NCBI GenBank assembly: GCA_013695765.1
Contig: JACCZW010000044.1
Location: 1-32,061 of the forward strand
Length of the DNA stretch: 32,061 nucleotides
Reading direction: 5' to 3'
From: Gammaproteobacteria bacterium
GTDB taxonomy: Bacteria > Pseudomonadota > Gammaproteobacteria > JACCYU01
Translations under genes and position numbers: made by a program
The notes under the pieces: generated by a model
Database searches by the model: none
The model's input: only the letters and a program-made list of their open reading frames with translations
Told to the model about the DNA's origin: nothing
In this document: positions 16,485 to 24,896 of the stretch, in pieces
How positions within the stretch are numbered: the first letter of the stretch is position 1
Layout of the letters: every line of letters begins with the position of its first letter

Positions 16485-17684
16485 ATGAATCCCGCCGCAC
16501 CCGCGCCGGCCTTCGATCCCCCCGCGATGGATCCGCGCCTGACCGCGTTGCTGGCGCGGTATCCGCCGGCGATGTTCGGCGAGCGTCTGCATCACAGCAT
16601 TGAGTTGATGGAGCGTTACAGCATTGATTGGTCCATCGAACTGCTGCATCGCCTGGGCGTCATGGAGCACCTCGCGCAGTGGCAGAGTGCGGCGGCTTTA
16701 TGTCGTTCAATGGCATTCGCGCCGCGCTTTGAAACGGCGCTGACCTGGCTCTTGGAGCGGCTGCTGGAGACAGGAGGCATTACGTCGCGCGAGCACGCCG
16801 GCATGCGGCAATACCGACTTGAGCAGGCGCTGTGGGAACCGGCGCTCGCCGAGTTGCGCGCCGCCGGTATGGCCATCGATCCCGCCAATCGCGCGACTCT
16901 GAACCTGCTGGATCATGCGGCGTCGATCTATCCCGCTGTCGCGCGCGGCGAGACGACCGGCGAGCAGGCGCTGTTCGGCATGGACGGCATCCCGTTGTGG
17001 CTTGAGTATTTTCACGACGATAACACCACTTACGCCATCAATAACTGGCTTGGCGCGCTTGCCGCTGCGGATTGCGTGGCGACACGCGCCGGAATCCGGA
17101 TACTGGAAATCGGCGCCGGGACGGGCAGCGCCAGCCAGACGTTGCTGCGGACCTTGAGCGAGCGCGACCTGACACCGCGCATCGAGCGTTATGTGATTAC
17201 CGAACCCAACGCGTTTTTCCGGCGGCGAAGTCAGCGCGATCTGAGCAGGCAGTACGCGGATCTGCCGCTGGAGTTCCGTGCGCTGGACATCGATAAGCCC
17301 TGGGACGCGCAAGATGTGGCACCCGGCGGCTTTCATCTCATTTACGGGATAAACGTGCTACACGTCGCCCACGATCTGGTGTTCAGTCTGCGGCAGGCGC
17401 GCGCGTCGCTGGCGGCGGACGGCTGGCTCGTCATTGGCGAATGTCTGCGGCCCTTTGCGCGCCAGCCGATTTACGCGGAGCTGATGTTTTTGTTGCTCGA
17501 CGGCTTTAGCGATGTGAAAACCGATCTTCAGTTGCGCCCCAACGGCGGCTTTCTTACGCCGTCGCAATGGCGAACGGTATTCGCGTGCGCCGGGTTTGAT
17601 CGTGTCGAGGTCAGGCCGGACGTGGAGCGCATCCGCGAGATTTATCCGCATTTTTTCACCGGCGCCGTGTGTGGCAGCGTTTAG
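16485..17684 (+). CDS. Class I SAM-dependent methyltransferase
   Basis: The 399-residue protein has the SAM-binding motif ILEIGAGTGSASQTLL at about residues 206-221, an acidic motif II region (YVITEPNAFF) and YGINVLHVAHDLVFSL further on. An N-terminal region of about 200 residues precedes the methyltransferase fold, as in methyltransferases attached to polyketide systems. It may methylate the aryl head or the chain, since aryl polyenes are commonly O- or C-methylated. The site cannot be read from sequence. The ATG at 16485 follows the dehydratase stop closely; the frame is open further upstream within that gene. Its stop is followed by remains of another methyltransferase. Confidence 0.8.
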   Translation: MNPAAPAPAFDPPAMDPRLTALLARYPPAMFGERLHHSIELMERYSIDWSIELLHRLGVMEHLAQWQSAAALCRSMAFAPRFETALTWLLERLLETGGITSREHAGMRQYRLEQALWEPALAELRAAGMAIDPANRATLNLLDHAASIYPAVARGETTGEQALFGMDGIPLWLEYFHDDNTTYAINNWLGALAAADCVATRAGIRILEIGAGTGSASQTLLRTLSERDLTPRIERYVITEPNAFFRRRSQRDLSRQYADLPLEFRALDIDKPWDAQDVAPGGFHLIYGINVLHVAHDLVFSLRQARASLAADGWLVIGECLRPFARQPIYAELMFLLLDGFSDVKTDLQLRPNGGFLTPSQWRTVFACAGFDRVEVRPDVERIREIYPHFFTGAVCGSV

Positions 17685-17692
17685 ATTTCACC

Positions 17693-18021
17693 ATGCGTCT
17701 ACCTGATTATCGCCATGCCAGAATCCGCTGAACGCGCCTTCCAGAAATTTCGCCGCGTGCTCAAACCCGGCGGTGTCGCGCTGCTGCTGGAGATTACGCC
17801 GCCCGCCTCGCCCGCATCTCAAATATGTGATTCCTACGACGGCGCGGCTGGGACTTCCCGGCCGTGAGGCCGGCGCGCTAATGTCGTATTATTGGGCGAC
17901 CATCGAGGAATGTGTGCCGCCGGCCATAATTCTTGACGCCTTGCAGCGCGCGGACTTCGAGCGCGCGCAGCGTCACGTCGAACTCAGAATTTTCAGCGCG
18001 TACATGGCGGTTAACACATAA
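17693..18021 (+). pseudogene. UbiE-like methyltransferase remnant
   Basis: Three pieces in different frames recall the C-terminal half of a UbiE-type methyltransferase. MRLPDYRHARIR ends in a stop. ERAFQKFRRVLKPGGVALLL is the post-motif III helix and strand. After a further frame change at about 17812-17820 comes KYVIPTTARLG, then MSYYWATIEECVPPAIILDA and QRHVELRIFSAY. The N-terminal SAM-binding half is missing. The order of pieces matches the family, and such a gene is frequent in aryl polyene clusters, so this is probably a decayed cluster member rather than chance similarity. Confidence 0.7.
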
Positions 18022-18063
18022 GGTCCGTATGAGTTACATTCAGATAGATAGGAGGAGCCGTAA

Positions 18064-18333
18064 ATGGAAGTGAGACTCTCGCCCGCCGAGTTGGAGGTGG
18101 CCGGCCTGATTATCGAGACGCTGAATCTGGAAGACGTGACTGCGGCCGAGATCGAGCCGGACGCGCCGCTGTTCGGCGACGGGCTGGGGCTGGATTCAAT
18201 CGACGCGCTGGAGTTATCGCTGATGGTTTCCAGGCGCTACGGCATTCAGATGCGCTCCGACGACCCGGACAATGCGCTCACCTTTGCCTCGCTGCGCGCG
18301 CTGACCCGTCATATTGAAGCGCATCGTAATTAA
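18064..18333 (+). CDS. Acyl carrier protein of the polyene pathway
   Basis: An 89-residue acidic protein with the phosphopantetheine site GLGLDSIDALEL; Ser45 would carry the prosthetic arm. The flanking sequence EIEPDAPLFGDG before the site is typical of ACPs in aryl polyene and flexirubin clusters. A strong ribosome-binding site (AGGAGG, a few bases before the ATG) marks the start. It would hold the aryl starter and the growing polyene chain for the ketosynthase, reductase and dehydratases of this locus. Many aryl polyene clusters have two ACP genes; only one is seen here. Confidence 0.92.
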   Translation: MEVRLSPAELEVAGLIIETLNLEDVTAAEIEPDAPLFGDGLGLDSIDALELSLMVSRRYGIQMRSDDPDNALTFASLRALTRHIEAHRN

Positions 18334-18387
18334 CAGCAGCCGGCAGCGTCCCGTCCGGAACGCACGGCCGGCACGCGCCTCAAGCAA

Positions 18388-19294
18388 ATGATGCAGCAAA
18401 ATCTGCACGCACGTCGCTGGCTGGATTTGCCGGAGCGCGGCACGCCCGCGATGCTGCGGGTAATCCACTGGATCGCGATGCACATCGGGCGCTGGGCAGC
18501 GCGCGTGCTGCTGTATCCGATCGCGTTGTACTTTCTGTTCAGGGCGCACGAGGCTAGACGCGCGTCCTACGATTATCTGTGCCGCGTGCGCGGGCGCCCG
18601 GCCCGCTGGTGGCACGTGTTCCGCCACATTTACTGTTTCGCGGCCACCATTCTGGATCGCGTCTATCTGCTGCAGGGCAATTTCGCGTGCGTCGACGTAC
18701 GCGTGCATCACAAAGAAACTTTCACCGGCAGGTAGACAGCGGCAAAGGCGCCATTTTGCTCGGCTCGCACCTGGGCAGTTTCGAAATGTGCGCACCCTGG
18801 GCGTGTCGCATCAGCACGTCCCGCTGAAGGTGCTGATGGATACCGAGCACAACGGCAGCATCACGCGCTTTCTGCACGCGCTCAACCCCGACATTGCCGC
18901 CACCGCCATCGACGCGCACCGGCCGGATACTTTGCTCAACGTCAAAGAGAGCGTGGACGCGGGCTTCATGATCGGCGCGCTGGGCGATCGACCCACCGGC
19001 GACCGTAAAACGCTGCGCTGCGAATTCCTGGGCGCGCCAGCGGCGTTTCCAGTCGGCGCCATCCAGCTCGCCGCCATCATGCAATGCCCGGTTATTCTGT
19101 TTTTCGGGCTTTATCGCGGCGGCAACCGCTACGACGTGCATTTTGAACTGCTGACGGAAAGGGTTTCGCCGGATCGCGCGACCCGTGCGCAGGACATAGA
19201 ACGCTGGACGCGAGCGTACGTTAAGCGGCTGAAACATTACACCCGCGCAGCACCGTATAACTGGTTCAATTTTTATCCATTCTGGGATGATTGA
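18388..19294 (+). pseudogene. LpxL/HtrB-like lipid acyltransferase with two frameshifts
   Basis: Three consecutive frames together give one lysophospholipid-type acyltransferase. The first (from ATG 18388) has WIAMHIGRWAARVLLYPIAL and RHIYCFAATILDRVYLLQG and fails at about 18720-18735. The second continues GKGAILLGSHLGSFEM, including the block that matches the family H-x4-E/D-like active site (SHLGSFE), and fails at about 18785-18795. The third carries VPLKVLMDTEHNGSI, IGALGDRPTGDRKT and PVILFFGLYRGGNRYDVHFE to the end at 19294. Each break looks like loss of one base. In polyene clusters such enzymes are thought to transfer the acyl product to a lipid-like carrier in the inner membrane. As written, the gene is inactive. 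Confidence 0.8.
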
Positions 19295-19307
19295 TCTGGG
19301 ATGAACC

Positions 19308-19799
19308 GTGCAGGGATATAAAGAGGCAACGGCGCGCCTGCCAGTCGGCAAGGACGAGATCCGTACGCTGATCCCGCACGCCGGCGCGATGTGCCTGCTG
19401 CATGCGGTGCTTGCGTGGGATGATGAATCGATTCATTGCACCAGCGATACGCATCGCGCCGCGGACAATCCCCTGCGCCGTGAAGGGCATCTGTCCGCGT
19501 TGCACGCCTTCGAGTATGGCGCGCAGGCCGTGGCCATCCACGGCGGACTGCGCGCACGCGCCGCAGGCATCGCATTGCCATCGGCTTATCTGGCGGGCTT
19601 ACGCGCGGCGCATCTGCATGCCGATTATCTGGACGCTTTCGAACAATCGCTGACCGTGCATGCCACGCGTGTATTCGGCGACACTGGCAACGCAATCTAC
19701 GTCGCTCGAATTACCGCCGGTGAAACTTTGCTTGCCGAGGCGCGTATCACCATCATGTTGCGCACGGGGAGAATGTGGCGGCGTGGTCCGCGACAGTGA
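19308..19799 (+). CDS. Second hotdog-fold dehydratase (ApeP-like)
   Basis: The 163-residue protein has LIPHAGAMCLLHAVLAW, the start signature of the ApeP-like hydroxyacyl-ACP dehydratase group, then HLSALHAFEYGAQAVAIHGG with the conserved helix of the hotdog fold. In known aryl polyene pathways this protein works with an ApeI-type subunit, here the product of 16157-16474. The start is GTG at 19308; no strong ribosome-binding site is visible. The LolA-like gene starts inside its last codons (GTGA overlap at 19796-19799). There is no lesion. Confidence 0.82.
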   Translation: MQGYKEATARLPVGKDEIRTLIPHAGAMCLLHAVLAWDDESIHCTSDTHRAADNPLRREGHLSALHAFEYGAQAVAIHGGLRARAAGIALPSAYLAGLRAAHLHADYLDAFEQSLTVHATRVFGDTGNAIYVARITAGETLLAEARITIMLRTGRMWRRGPRQ

Positions 19800-20431
19800 A
19801 GCGACCCCTGCGTAGCATTTTGGGCATGCATTCGCGCGCGTGGTTATTGGCCGCGACCGGCGTAATGTTGTCGCTCTGTCTGCTCGCCCCGCTCGCATTC
19901 GCGGGCGGAGCGGGTGGCGAAAAATTTTCGCTCGAAACCCTGATGCGTGCGCTGGCCAAAGTGCGCAGCATCGACGCGGCGTTTCGCGAGAACCGGGTAG
20001 TTGAAATCCTCAACGAACCGGTCATTTTGACCGGCATCCTGCGCTATCGCGCGCCGGATTACGTAAAAAAACAGGTGCTGCTGCCGCGTCGCGAGAGCAT
20101 CGAGATCAACGCCGAAGAGCTTTATATCGATACACCCGAAACCGGCCAGCGGCGACTGCGGCTGGACGATTACCCGGCCATCGCGGTCCTCGTCGAATCG
20201 TTCCGCGCCACCCTGGCGGGCGATGTCGCGAGTCTCAAACGCTATTACCGCACCGCCCTCAGCGGTACGTTCGATAGCTGGCGGCTGCGCCTGGTGCCCG
20301 CCGATCCGGCCATGGCGGAGCAGGTGAAATCCGTCGCGATCAGCGGCCGACACGCGCGTGTGCTCAACATAACCACCATCGAGACCGGCGGCGCGCGCAG
20401 TGTTATGACCATCACACCCACGAATCGCTAA
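19796..20431 (+). CDS. LolA-like periplasmic carrier protein
   Basis: The 211-residue protein has a signal peptide (AWLLAATGVMLSLCLLAPLA then FAGGAGG). The mature part has the LolA pattern: SLETLMRALAKVRSIDAAFRE, an early helix followed by strands with TGILRYRAPDYVKKQ and DTPETGQRRLRLDDYPAI. LolA carries lipoproteins across the periplasm. LolA-like proteins of aryl polyene loci are thought to help move the lipid-linked pigment to the outer membrane together with the MMPL exporter, whose gene follows. The GTG at 19796 overlaps the stop of the dehydratase gene; ATG 19826 is an alternative start nearer the signal peptide. Confidence 0.83.
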   Translation: MKRPLRSILGMHSRAWLLAATGVMLSLCLLAPLAFAGGAGGEKFSLETLMRALAKVRSIDAAFRENRVVEILNEPVILTGILRYRAPDYVKKQVLLPRRESIEINAEELYIDTPETGQRRLRLDDYPAIAVLVESFRATLAGDVASLKRYYRTALSGTFDSWRLRLVPADPAMAEQVKSVAISGRHARVLNITTIETGGARSVMTITPTNR

Positions 20432-20545
20432 AGCACTTGCGACTGGCTCGGGTCACACCCAACATTATTTCCGTTGCGCGAATTCAGTGGGCTGTCTATG
20501 CGTCGGCGATAAGCGCGCTGCGCGACCGCGCGTTTGCGCGCCCGC

Positions 20546-22876
20546 ATGCGTCGTAGTCGCCGGTTCGCAAGTGTGTCGCTGTGGCTGGCGGCGCTGCTTG
20601 TCTGTGTGTGGCTGGTGGCGACACAGGTGACGGTCTCCACCGATCTCGATGCGTTCATGCCAGCCGACGGCGATGCCGCCGACCTATTGTCCCAGCTGCG
20701 CGAAGGCCCCGCGCAGCGTCTGATCCTGATGGGTATCACCGGTAGCAGGGAGCAAACGCGTGCAACGATCAGCGCGGAGTTGGCCGCGGGTCTGACGAAA
20801 ACCGGCCTGTTTACGCGCGTGGCGAACGGCGAGAATCTAATGGATGCGGGCGCGCAGCGCCTGCTGTTCTCGCACCGTTATCTGTTGAGTCCCCGCGTCG
20901 GCGCGCGCGGTACCGCCCCGTTTGACGCGGAATCTTTGCGGGAAGCGCTGGAATCTCGCTTACAGGAACTGCGTTCGCCCGTGCCGGTCACCGACTCTAG
21001 CAGTCTGACGGCCGATCCCACGCGCGAATTTTACGCGGTGCTGCAATCCTTAAGCAGCGGCGAGCGACCCGAGACGCGGCGCGGCGTCTGGGTTTCGTAC
21101 GATGGCGCACGCGCGCTGTTGCTCGCCGAAACGAAGGCAGCCGGGCTGGATCTGGACGCGCAGGGCAAGGTGGTTAAGGCAATCGAGACGGCATTTTCCG
21201 AAGTCACAGCGAATCACCAGGAAGCCCGTCTGGAACTGAGCGGCGCACCGGTATTCGCGACCGTCTCGCAAAACACCATCCGGTCTACCGTGACGCGTCT
21301 CTCCACCGCGGCCAGTATAGCCACCGCCCTGATTCTGCTGCTCGCCTACCGTTCGGGTCTGGTGCTGCTGCTGGCCACCGTACCGCTGGCGAGCGCGATG
21401 CTGGTGGCGGTAGTGACCGCGAGTCTCGTGTTCGGTGAGATCTTCGGCATCACGCTCGCATTCGGAATGACTTTGCTGGGGGTGGCGATGGACTACCCCG
21501 TGCACGTGTTCAGTCACCGCCGCCCTGATGAGCCTGTGGACAGCACCCTGCGGCGTGTGTGGCCCGTGCTGCGGCTGGGGGTTATCAGCACCGCGCTGGG
21601 TTACACCGCGATGGTCACCGCCGATCTGCCCGGCCTCAAGCAACTCGGTGTATTCGCGATCGCCGGTCTGCTCACTGCCGCGGCGGTAACGCGCTGGGTG
21701 TTGCCGGCGCTGTTGCCGGCCGGCTGGACGCCGACGCACGCCGGCGCGGGGGCGTGGATGGACCGGACACTCAAACCGCGGTCGTGGCTCGCGCTGTCGT
21801 TGCTGATGGCCTGCGTTGCCGGATTGATCGTTACCGCGCGGTCCGACCCGGTACTGTGGGAAAACGATCTGGCGCGCTTAAGTCCGATACCCGCCGCCGC
21901 GCTGGCCGTGGACAGGCAACTGCGACGCGGCCTGGGCGCGCCGGAACCCGGCGATCTCGCGATCATTACGGCGCCGGATGCGCAAACCGCTCTGGTGCGC
22001 AGCGAACGGCTGGCGGTGCGGCTTAAAGGCTTTATTGATCGCGGCGGGCTGCAAGATTACGACATGGCGGCGCGTTATCTGCCGAGTGCGCGCGCACAGC
22101 GCGCGCGGCAGGCGGCGTTGCCGCCACCGGATATATTGCGCGCCGACCTCGAACGTTCGCAGACCGGCCTGCCGTTCAAGACTGGCTCGTTCGAACCGTT
22201 TTTGCGCGATGTGCAGCGCGCACGCACGGCCGCGCCGCTGGAACTGAACGACATCCAGGGTAGCGCGCTGGGGGCGCGAGTAGAATCGCTGTTATACGCG
22301 CGTGACAATGAATGGGTGGCGCTGGCGCCGCTCTCGGGCGTCAATAACGGGAAAGCATTGGCAGCGTGGTTCGCCGAGCGGCCGGTCTGGGTGAAGTATG
22401 TGAATTTGAAAGCGGCCACCGGAAATCTCATGGCGCATTTTCGCGATACGGGCATCAATCGTTTCGCCTGGGGCGCGGTGTTGATCGTTGCGCTGCTGGC
22501 GGCGGGCCTGCGGGACTGGCGCATGGTGCTCGCCGCCGTAGCGCCGGTGGCGCTCGCCGTTATGGTGACGGTGTGCGCGCTGCTTGCGTTGGAGCCTGGG
22601 GGTCTCACTCTGTTTCATATCGTGTCGCTGCTGCTGGGGGTGGGCATCTGCATCGATTACAGCCTGTTTTTCAGTCATGCCGGCATTGAGGCGCGGCGTC
22701 ACACCCTGCACGCGGTGCTGGTGTGCGGCGCGTCCACCCTGGTCGTGTTCGCCATGCTCGCCATGTCCTCTATCCCCGTGCTGCGTGCGATCGGGCAGAC
22801 GGTGGCTATCGGCGTGTCGGCTAGTTTTCTGCTCGCGCTGGTGCTGGCGCCGCAACTGACGCGGCCGAGACCATGA
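20546..22876 (+). CDS. MMPL/RND-family exporter of the polyene pathway
   Basis: The inner-membrane exporter of about 776 residues has the two-fold RND-like layout. A first transmembrane helix (LWLAALLVCVWLVAT) is followed by a large periplasmic domain. A helix bundle comes next at about residues 245-420, with IFGITLAFGMTLLGVAMDYP carrying the conserved acidic residue before YP. A second periplasmic domain and a second bundle follow, with FHIVSLLLGVGICIDYSLFF. The Asp residues in MDYP and IDYS fit the proton-relay positions of this family. In aryl polyene clusters it probably exports the acylated pigment lipid to periplasmic LolA-like protein. Start ATG 20546; the stop overlaps the next gene (ATGA at 22873). 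Confidence 0.88.
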   Translation: MRRSRRFASVSLWLAALLVCVWLVATQVTVSTDLDAFMPADGDAADLLSQLREGPAQRLILMGITGSREQTRATISAELAAGLTKTGLFTRVANGENLMDAGAQRLLFSHRYLLSPRVGARGTAPFDAESLREALESRLQELRSPVPVTDSSSLTADPTREFYAVLQSLSSGERPETRRGVWVSYDGARALLLAETKAAGLDLDAQGKVVKAIETAFSEVTANHQEARLELSGAPVFATVSQNTIRSTVTRLSTAASIATALILLLAYRSGLVLLLATVPLASAMLVAVVTASLVFGEIFGITLAFGMTLLGVAMDYPVHVFSHRRPDEPVDSTLRRVWPVLRLGVISTALGYTAMVTADLPGLKQLGVFAIAGLLTAAAVTRWVLPALLPAGWTPTHAGAGAWMDRTLKPRSWLALSLLMACVAGLIVTARSDPVLWENDLARLSPIPAAALAVDRQLRRGLGAPEPGDLAIITAPDAQTALVRSERLAVRLKGFIDRGGLQDYDMAARYLPSARAQRARQAALPPPDILRADLERSQTGLPFKTGSFEPFLRDVQRARTAAPLELNDIQGSALGARVESLLYARDNEWVALAPLSGVNNGKALAAWFAERPVWVKYVNLKAATGNLMAHFRDTGINRFAWGAVLIVALLAAGLRDWRMVLAAVAPVALAVMVTVCALLALEPGGLTLFHIVSLLLGVGICIDYSLFFSHAGIEARRHTLHAVLVCGASTLVVFAMLAMSSIPVLRAIGQTVAIGVSASFLLALVLAPQLTRPRP

Positions 22877-23730
22877 GCAGTTTAGATCCATCATCGTCAG
22901 CCGGACTGTCGCGGCATGCCTTGCTCGCGAGGCCCACGCCGTTATGGCTTTGTCTGCTGCTGAGCGCGCACGTCGTCGCGTTGCTGCTGGTGTTTTTCTG
23001 GCCGTCGCTGTGGCCCGTGGCGCTCGCCCTGGCGGTAGCCAGTCACGCGAGCCTGTTCGTGGCCAGCGTGCTGCCGCGCGGACGTTGGCTTGGTCCCAAT
23101 CTGCGCCGTTTGCCCGTCAGCGCCGGCCGTGCGGTCGCGCTCACCTTTGACGACGGGCCGGACCCGGAAGTCACTCCGGAGGTTCTGCGCATCCTGGCCG
23201 CACACGGCGCGCGGGCGACCTTTTTCTGCATTGGCGAACGGGCGCGCGCTTGTCCCGAGACCGTGCGCGCGATCATCGAGGCCGGCCACTACGTAGAAAA
23301 TCACAGCGATCGTCATCTGCCCTGGTTCGCGTTTATGACGCCGCGCGCGATGCGGCACGAGATCGCGAACGCACAGGCGCGGCTGACGCAGTTGACCGGT
23401 CGCGCACCGGCATACTTCCGCGCGCCGGCCGGCATGCGCAATCCCGCCACCGGCCTGGTGCTCGCCGCGCTGGAACTGCGGCTGGTGAGCTGGACGCGGC
23501 GCGGGTTCGATACCGTCACGCGCGATCCGGCGCGGGTACTCAAGCGGTTGCTGCGCAATGTCGCGGCGGGTGACATTCTGGTGTTGCACGACGGCGCCTC
23601 CGCACGTGGCCGTGACGGTCAGCCGGTGGTGCTGGAGGTTCTGCCGCTATTGCTGCAACGCCTGGAGGCTGAGGATCTGCATGTGGCGCCCATCCCGCCG
23701 CCCGCCAGGTCCGCTTTACGCGCGCCATGA
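22873..23730 (+). CDS. Membrane-anchored polysaccharide deacetylase (NodB homology)
   Basis: Two N-terminal transmembrane helices (PLWLCLLLSAHVVALLLVFF and a second at about residues 38-55) precede a NodB domain. The domain has ALTFDDGPDPEVTPEVL with the catalytic and metal-binding aspartates, then VENHSDRH with the HxxxH zinc pair, then YFRAPAGMRN and the late DILVLHDG histidine block. Such enzymes remove N- or O-acetyl groups from carbohydrates. Its place in this operon, overlapping its neighbours by four bases on both sides, suggests that a glycosylated or carrier-linked pigment is trimmed outside the membrane. That substrate is an inference. Confidence 0.85.
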   Translation: MSSLDPSSSAGLSRHALLARPTPLWLCLLLSAHVVALLLVFFWPSLWPVALALAVASHASLFVASVLPRGRWLGPNLRRLPVSAGRAVALTFDDGPDPEVTPEVLRILAAHGARATFFCIGERARACPETVRAIIEAGHYVENHSDRHLPWFAFMTPRAMRHEIANAQARLTQLTGRAPAYFRAPAGMRNPATGLVLAALELRLVSWTRRGFDTVTRDPARVLKRLLRNVAAGDILVLHDGASARGRDGQPVVLEVLPLLLQRLEAEDLHVAPIPPPARSALRAP

Positions 23731-24887
23731 ATCGTACCGTCAAAGTCCGCCAGCGAGTGCGGCGTCATCCGGTGGCGAAGATGTATTACCGCCTGCGCAC
23801 GCGGCGCGATACACCGCGGCAACGGGCGCTGGCGGTGTTTATGGGTGTTGTGGTCGGCTGCACCCCGTTGTACGGGCTGCATATCTTCATGTGTCTGGCG
23901 CTGGCACGACTCACCAATGTCAACGGTATAACGACGTATCTGGCGGCGTTCGTCAATAACCCGCTGACCGCGCCGCTGATTTTTTATCTTTCGCTGGGCA
24001 CGGGGCACTGGCTGTTCATGGGCGAGTGGCCGCGGCTTAGTTGGGACGAGGCGCGCGCGGCCGGCATGTGGCATCTGGGCCGGCATATAGTGGTGGGCAG
24101 CCTCATTATTGGGTTGGTGCTGGGTGTGGTCTGTGCCGCGCTGGTGTACTGGGTCAGCAAGCCCCCGAGGGAAGAAACGCCGGCGCAGCAGTTGGTCGAG
24201 TCCACCGCGCGCCGGTATCTGGATACGGGCATATTCAACTGGGAGTTCGTGCGCGGCAAGCTGACTTACGACCCGCTTTATCTTGGCTTGCTGAAGGAGA
24301 ACATGCTGCCGCGGCAGGGACGGCTGCTGGACCTCGGCTGCGGGCGCGGTCAGTTACTGGCGCTGCTCGGAGCCGCCACCGGAATGCACGCGCGCGGAAT
24401 ATGGCAGCCGGAGTGGCCCGCGCCGCCCGCTAATCTGACCCTGGCGGGTGTCGATATGCACGCCCGACACGTCGGCGTCGCGCGCGAGGTGCTCGCCGAT
24501 CGCGCCGAGCTGCGCACCGAGAACCTGGCGACGTATCAGCCGCCTCCCTGCGAAACAGTCACGTTACTGGATGTGCTGTTTTATATGTCGCCATCCGCGC
24601 AGCAACAGTTGATCGCGCGGGTGCATGCCGCTCTGGCGCCGGGCGGACTGCTGCTGATCCGCGAACCCGACATGGCCGCGGGCGCGCGCTTTACGGTGAC
24701 GCGGCTCGCCGAGGCGTTTTACGGCCTGTGCCGCGGCCGTTTCAAACAGCGTTATCATTACCGTGCCGCCGCTGAATGGACCCACTTGCTTGCAGACGCC
24801 GGATTCAGCGCCAAACCGCGCCCCATGTCCGCCGGCACGCCGTTCGCCAATGTCTTGATCGAGGCGCGCAAACGGCAAACACTTTAA
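23727..24887 (+). CDS. DUF2062 membrane domain fused to a class I methyltransferase
   Basis: Residues 1 to about 150 form a DUF2062 domain: MYYRLRTRRDTPRQRALAVF then GVVVGCTPLYGLHIFMCLAL, NNPLTAPLIFYLSLGTGHWL and a further membrane segment VGSLIIGLVLGVVCAALVYW. After a linker, LLDLGCGRGQLLALLG (about 201-216) gives a SAM-binding motif I, followed by TVTLLDVLFYMSPSAQQQL and LAPGGLLLIREPDM. The protein is therefore a membrane-tethered methyltransferase of 386 residues. It overlaps the deacetylase gene by four bases, and the ketosynthase gene starts 10 bases after it. It may methylate the lipid-bound aryl polyene at the membrane. The substrate is not known. Confidence 0.83.
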   Translation: MNRTVKVRQRVRRHPVAKMYYRLRTRRDTPRQRALAVFMGVVVGCTPLYGLHIFMCLALARLTNVNGITTYLAAFVNNPLTAPLIFYLSLGTGHWLFMGEWPRLSWDEARAAGMWHLGRHIVVGSLIIGLVLGVVCAALVYWVSKPPREETPAQQLVESTARRYLDTGIFNWEFVRGKLTYDPLYLGLLKENMLPRQGRLLDLGCGRGQLLALLGAATGMHARGIWQPEWPAPPANLTLAGVDMHARHVGVAREVLADRAELRTENLATYQPPPCETVTLLDVLFYMSPSAQQQLIARVHAALAPGGLLLIREPDMAAGARFTVTRLAEAFYGLCRGRFKQRYHYRAAAEWTHLLADAGFSAKPRPMSAGTPFANVLIEARKRQTL

Positions 24888-24896
24888 CGTAATGTC

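Noticed and set aside
21050-21739. A 229-codon minus-strand frame opposite the MMPL gene
   Set aside because: Antisense shadow of transmembrane codons. It gives a Gln/Arg-rich product with no recognisable domain.
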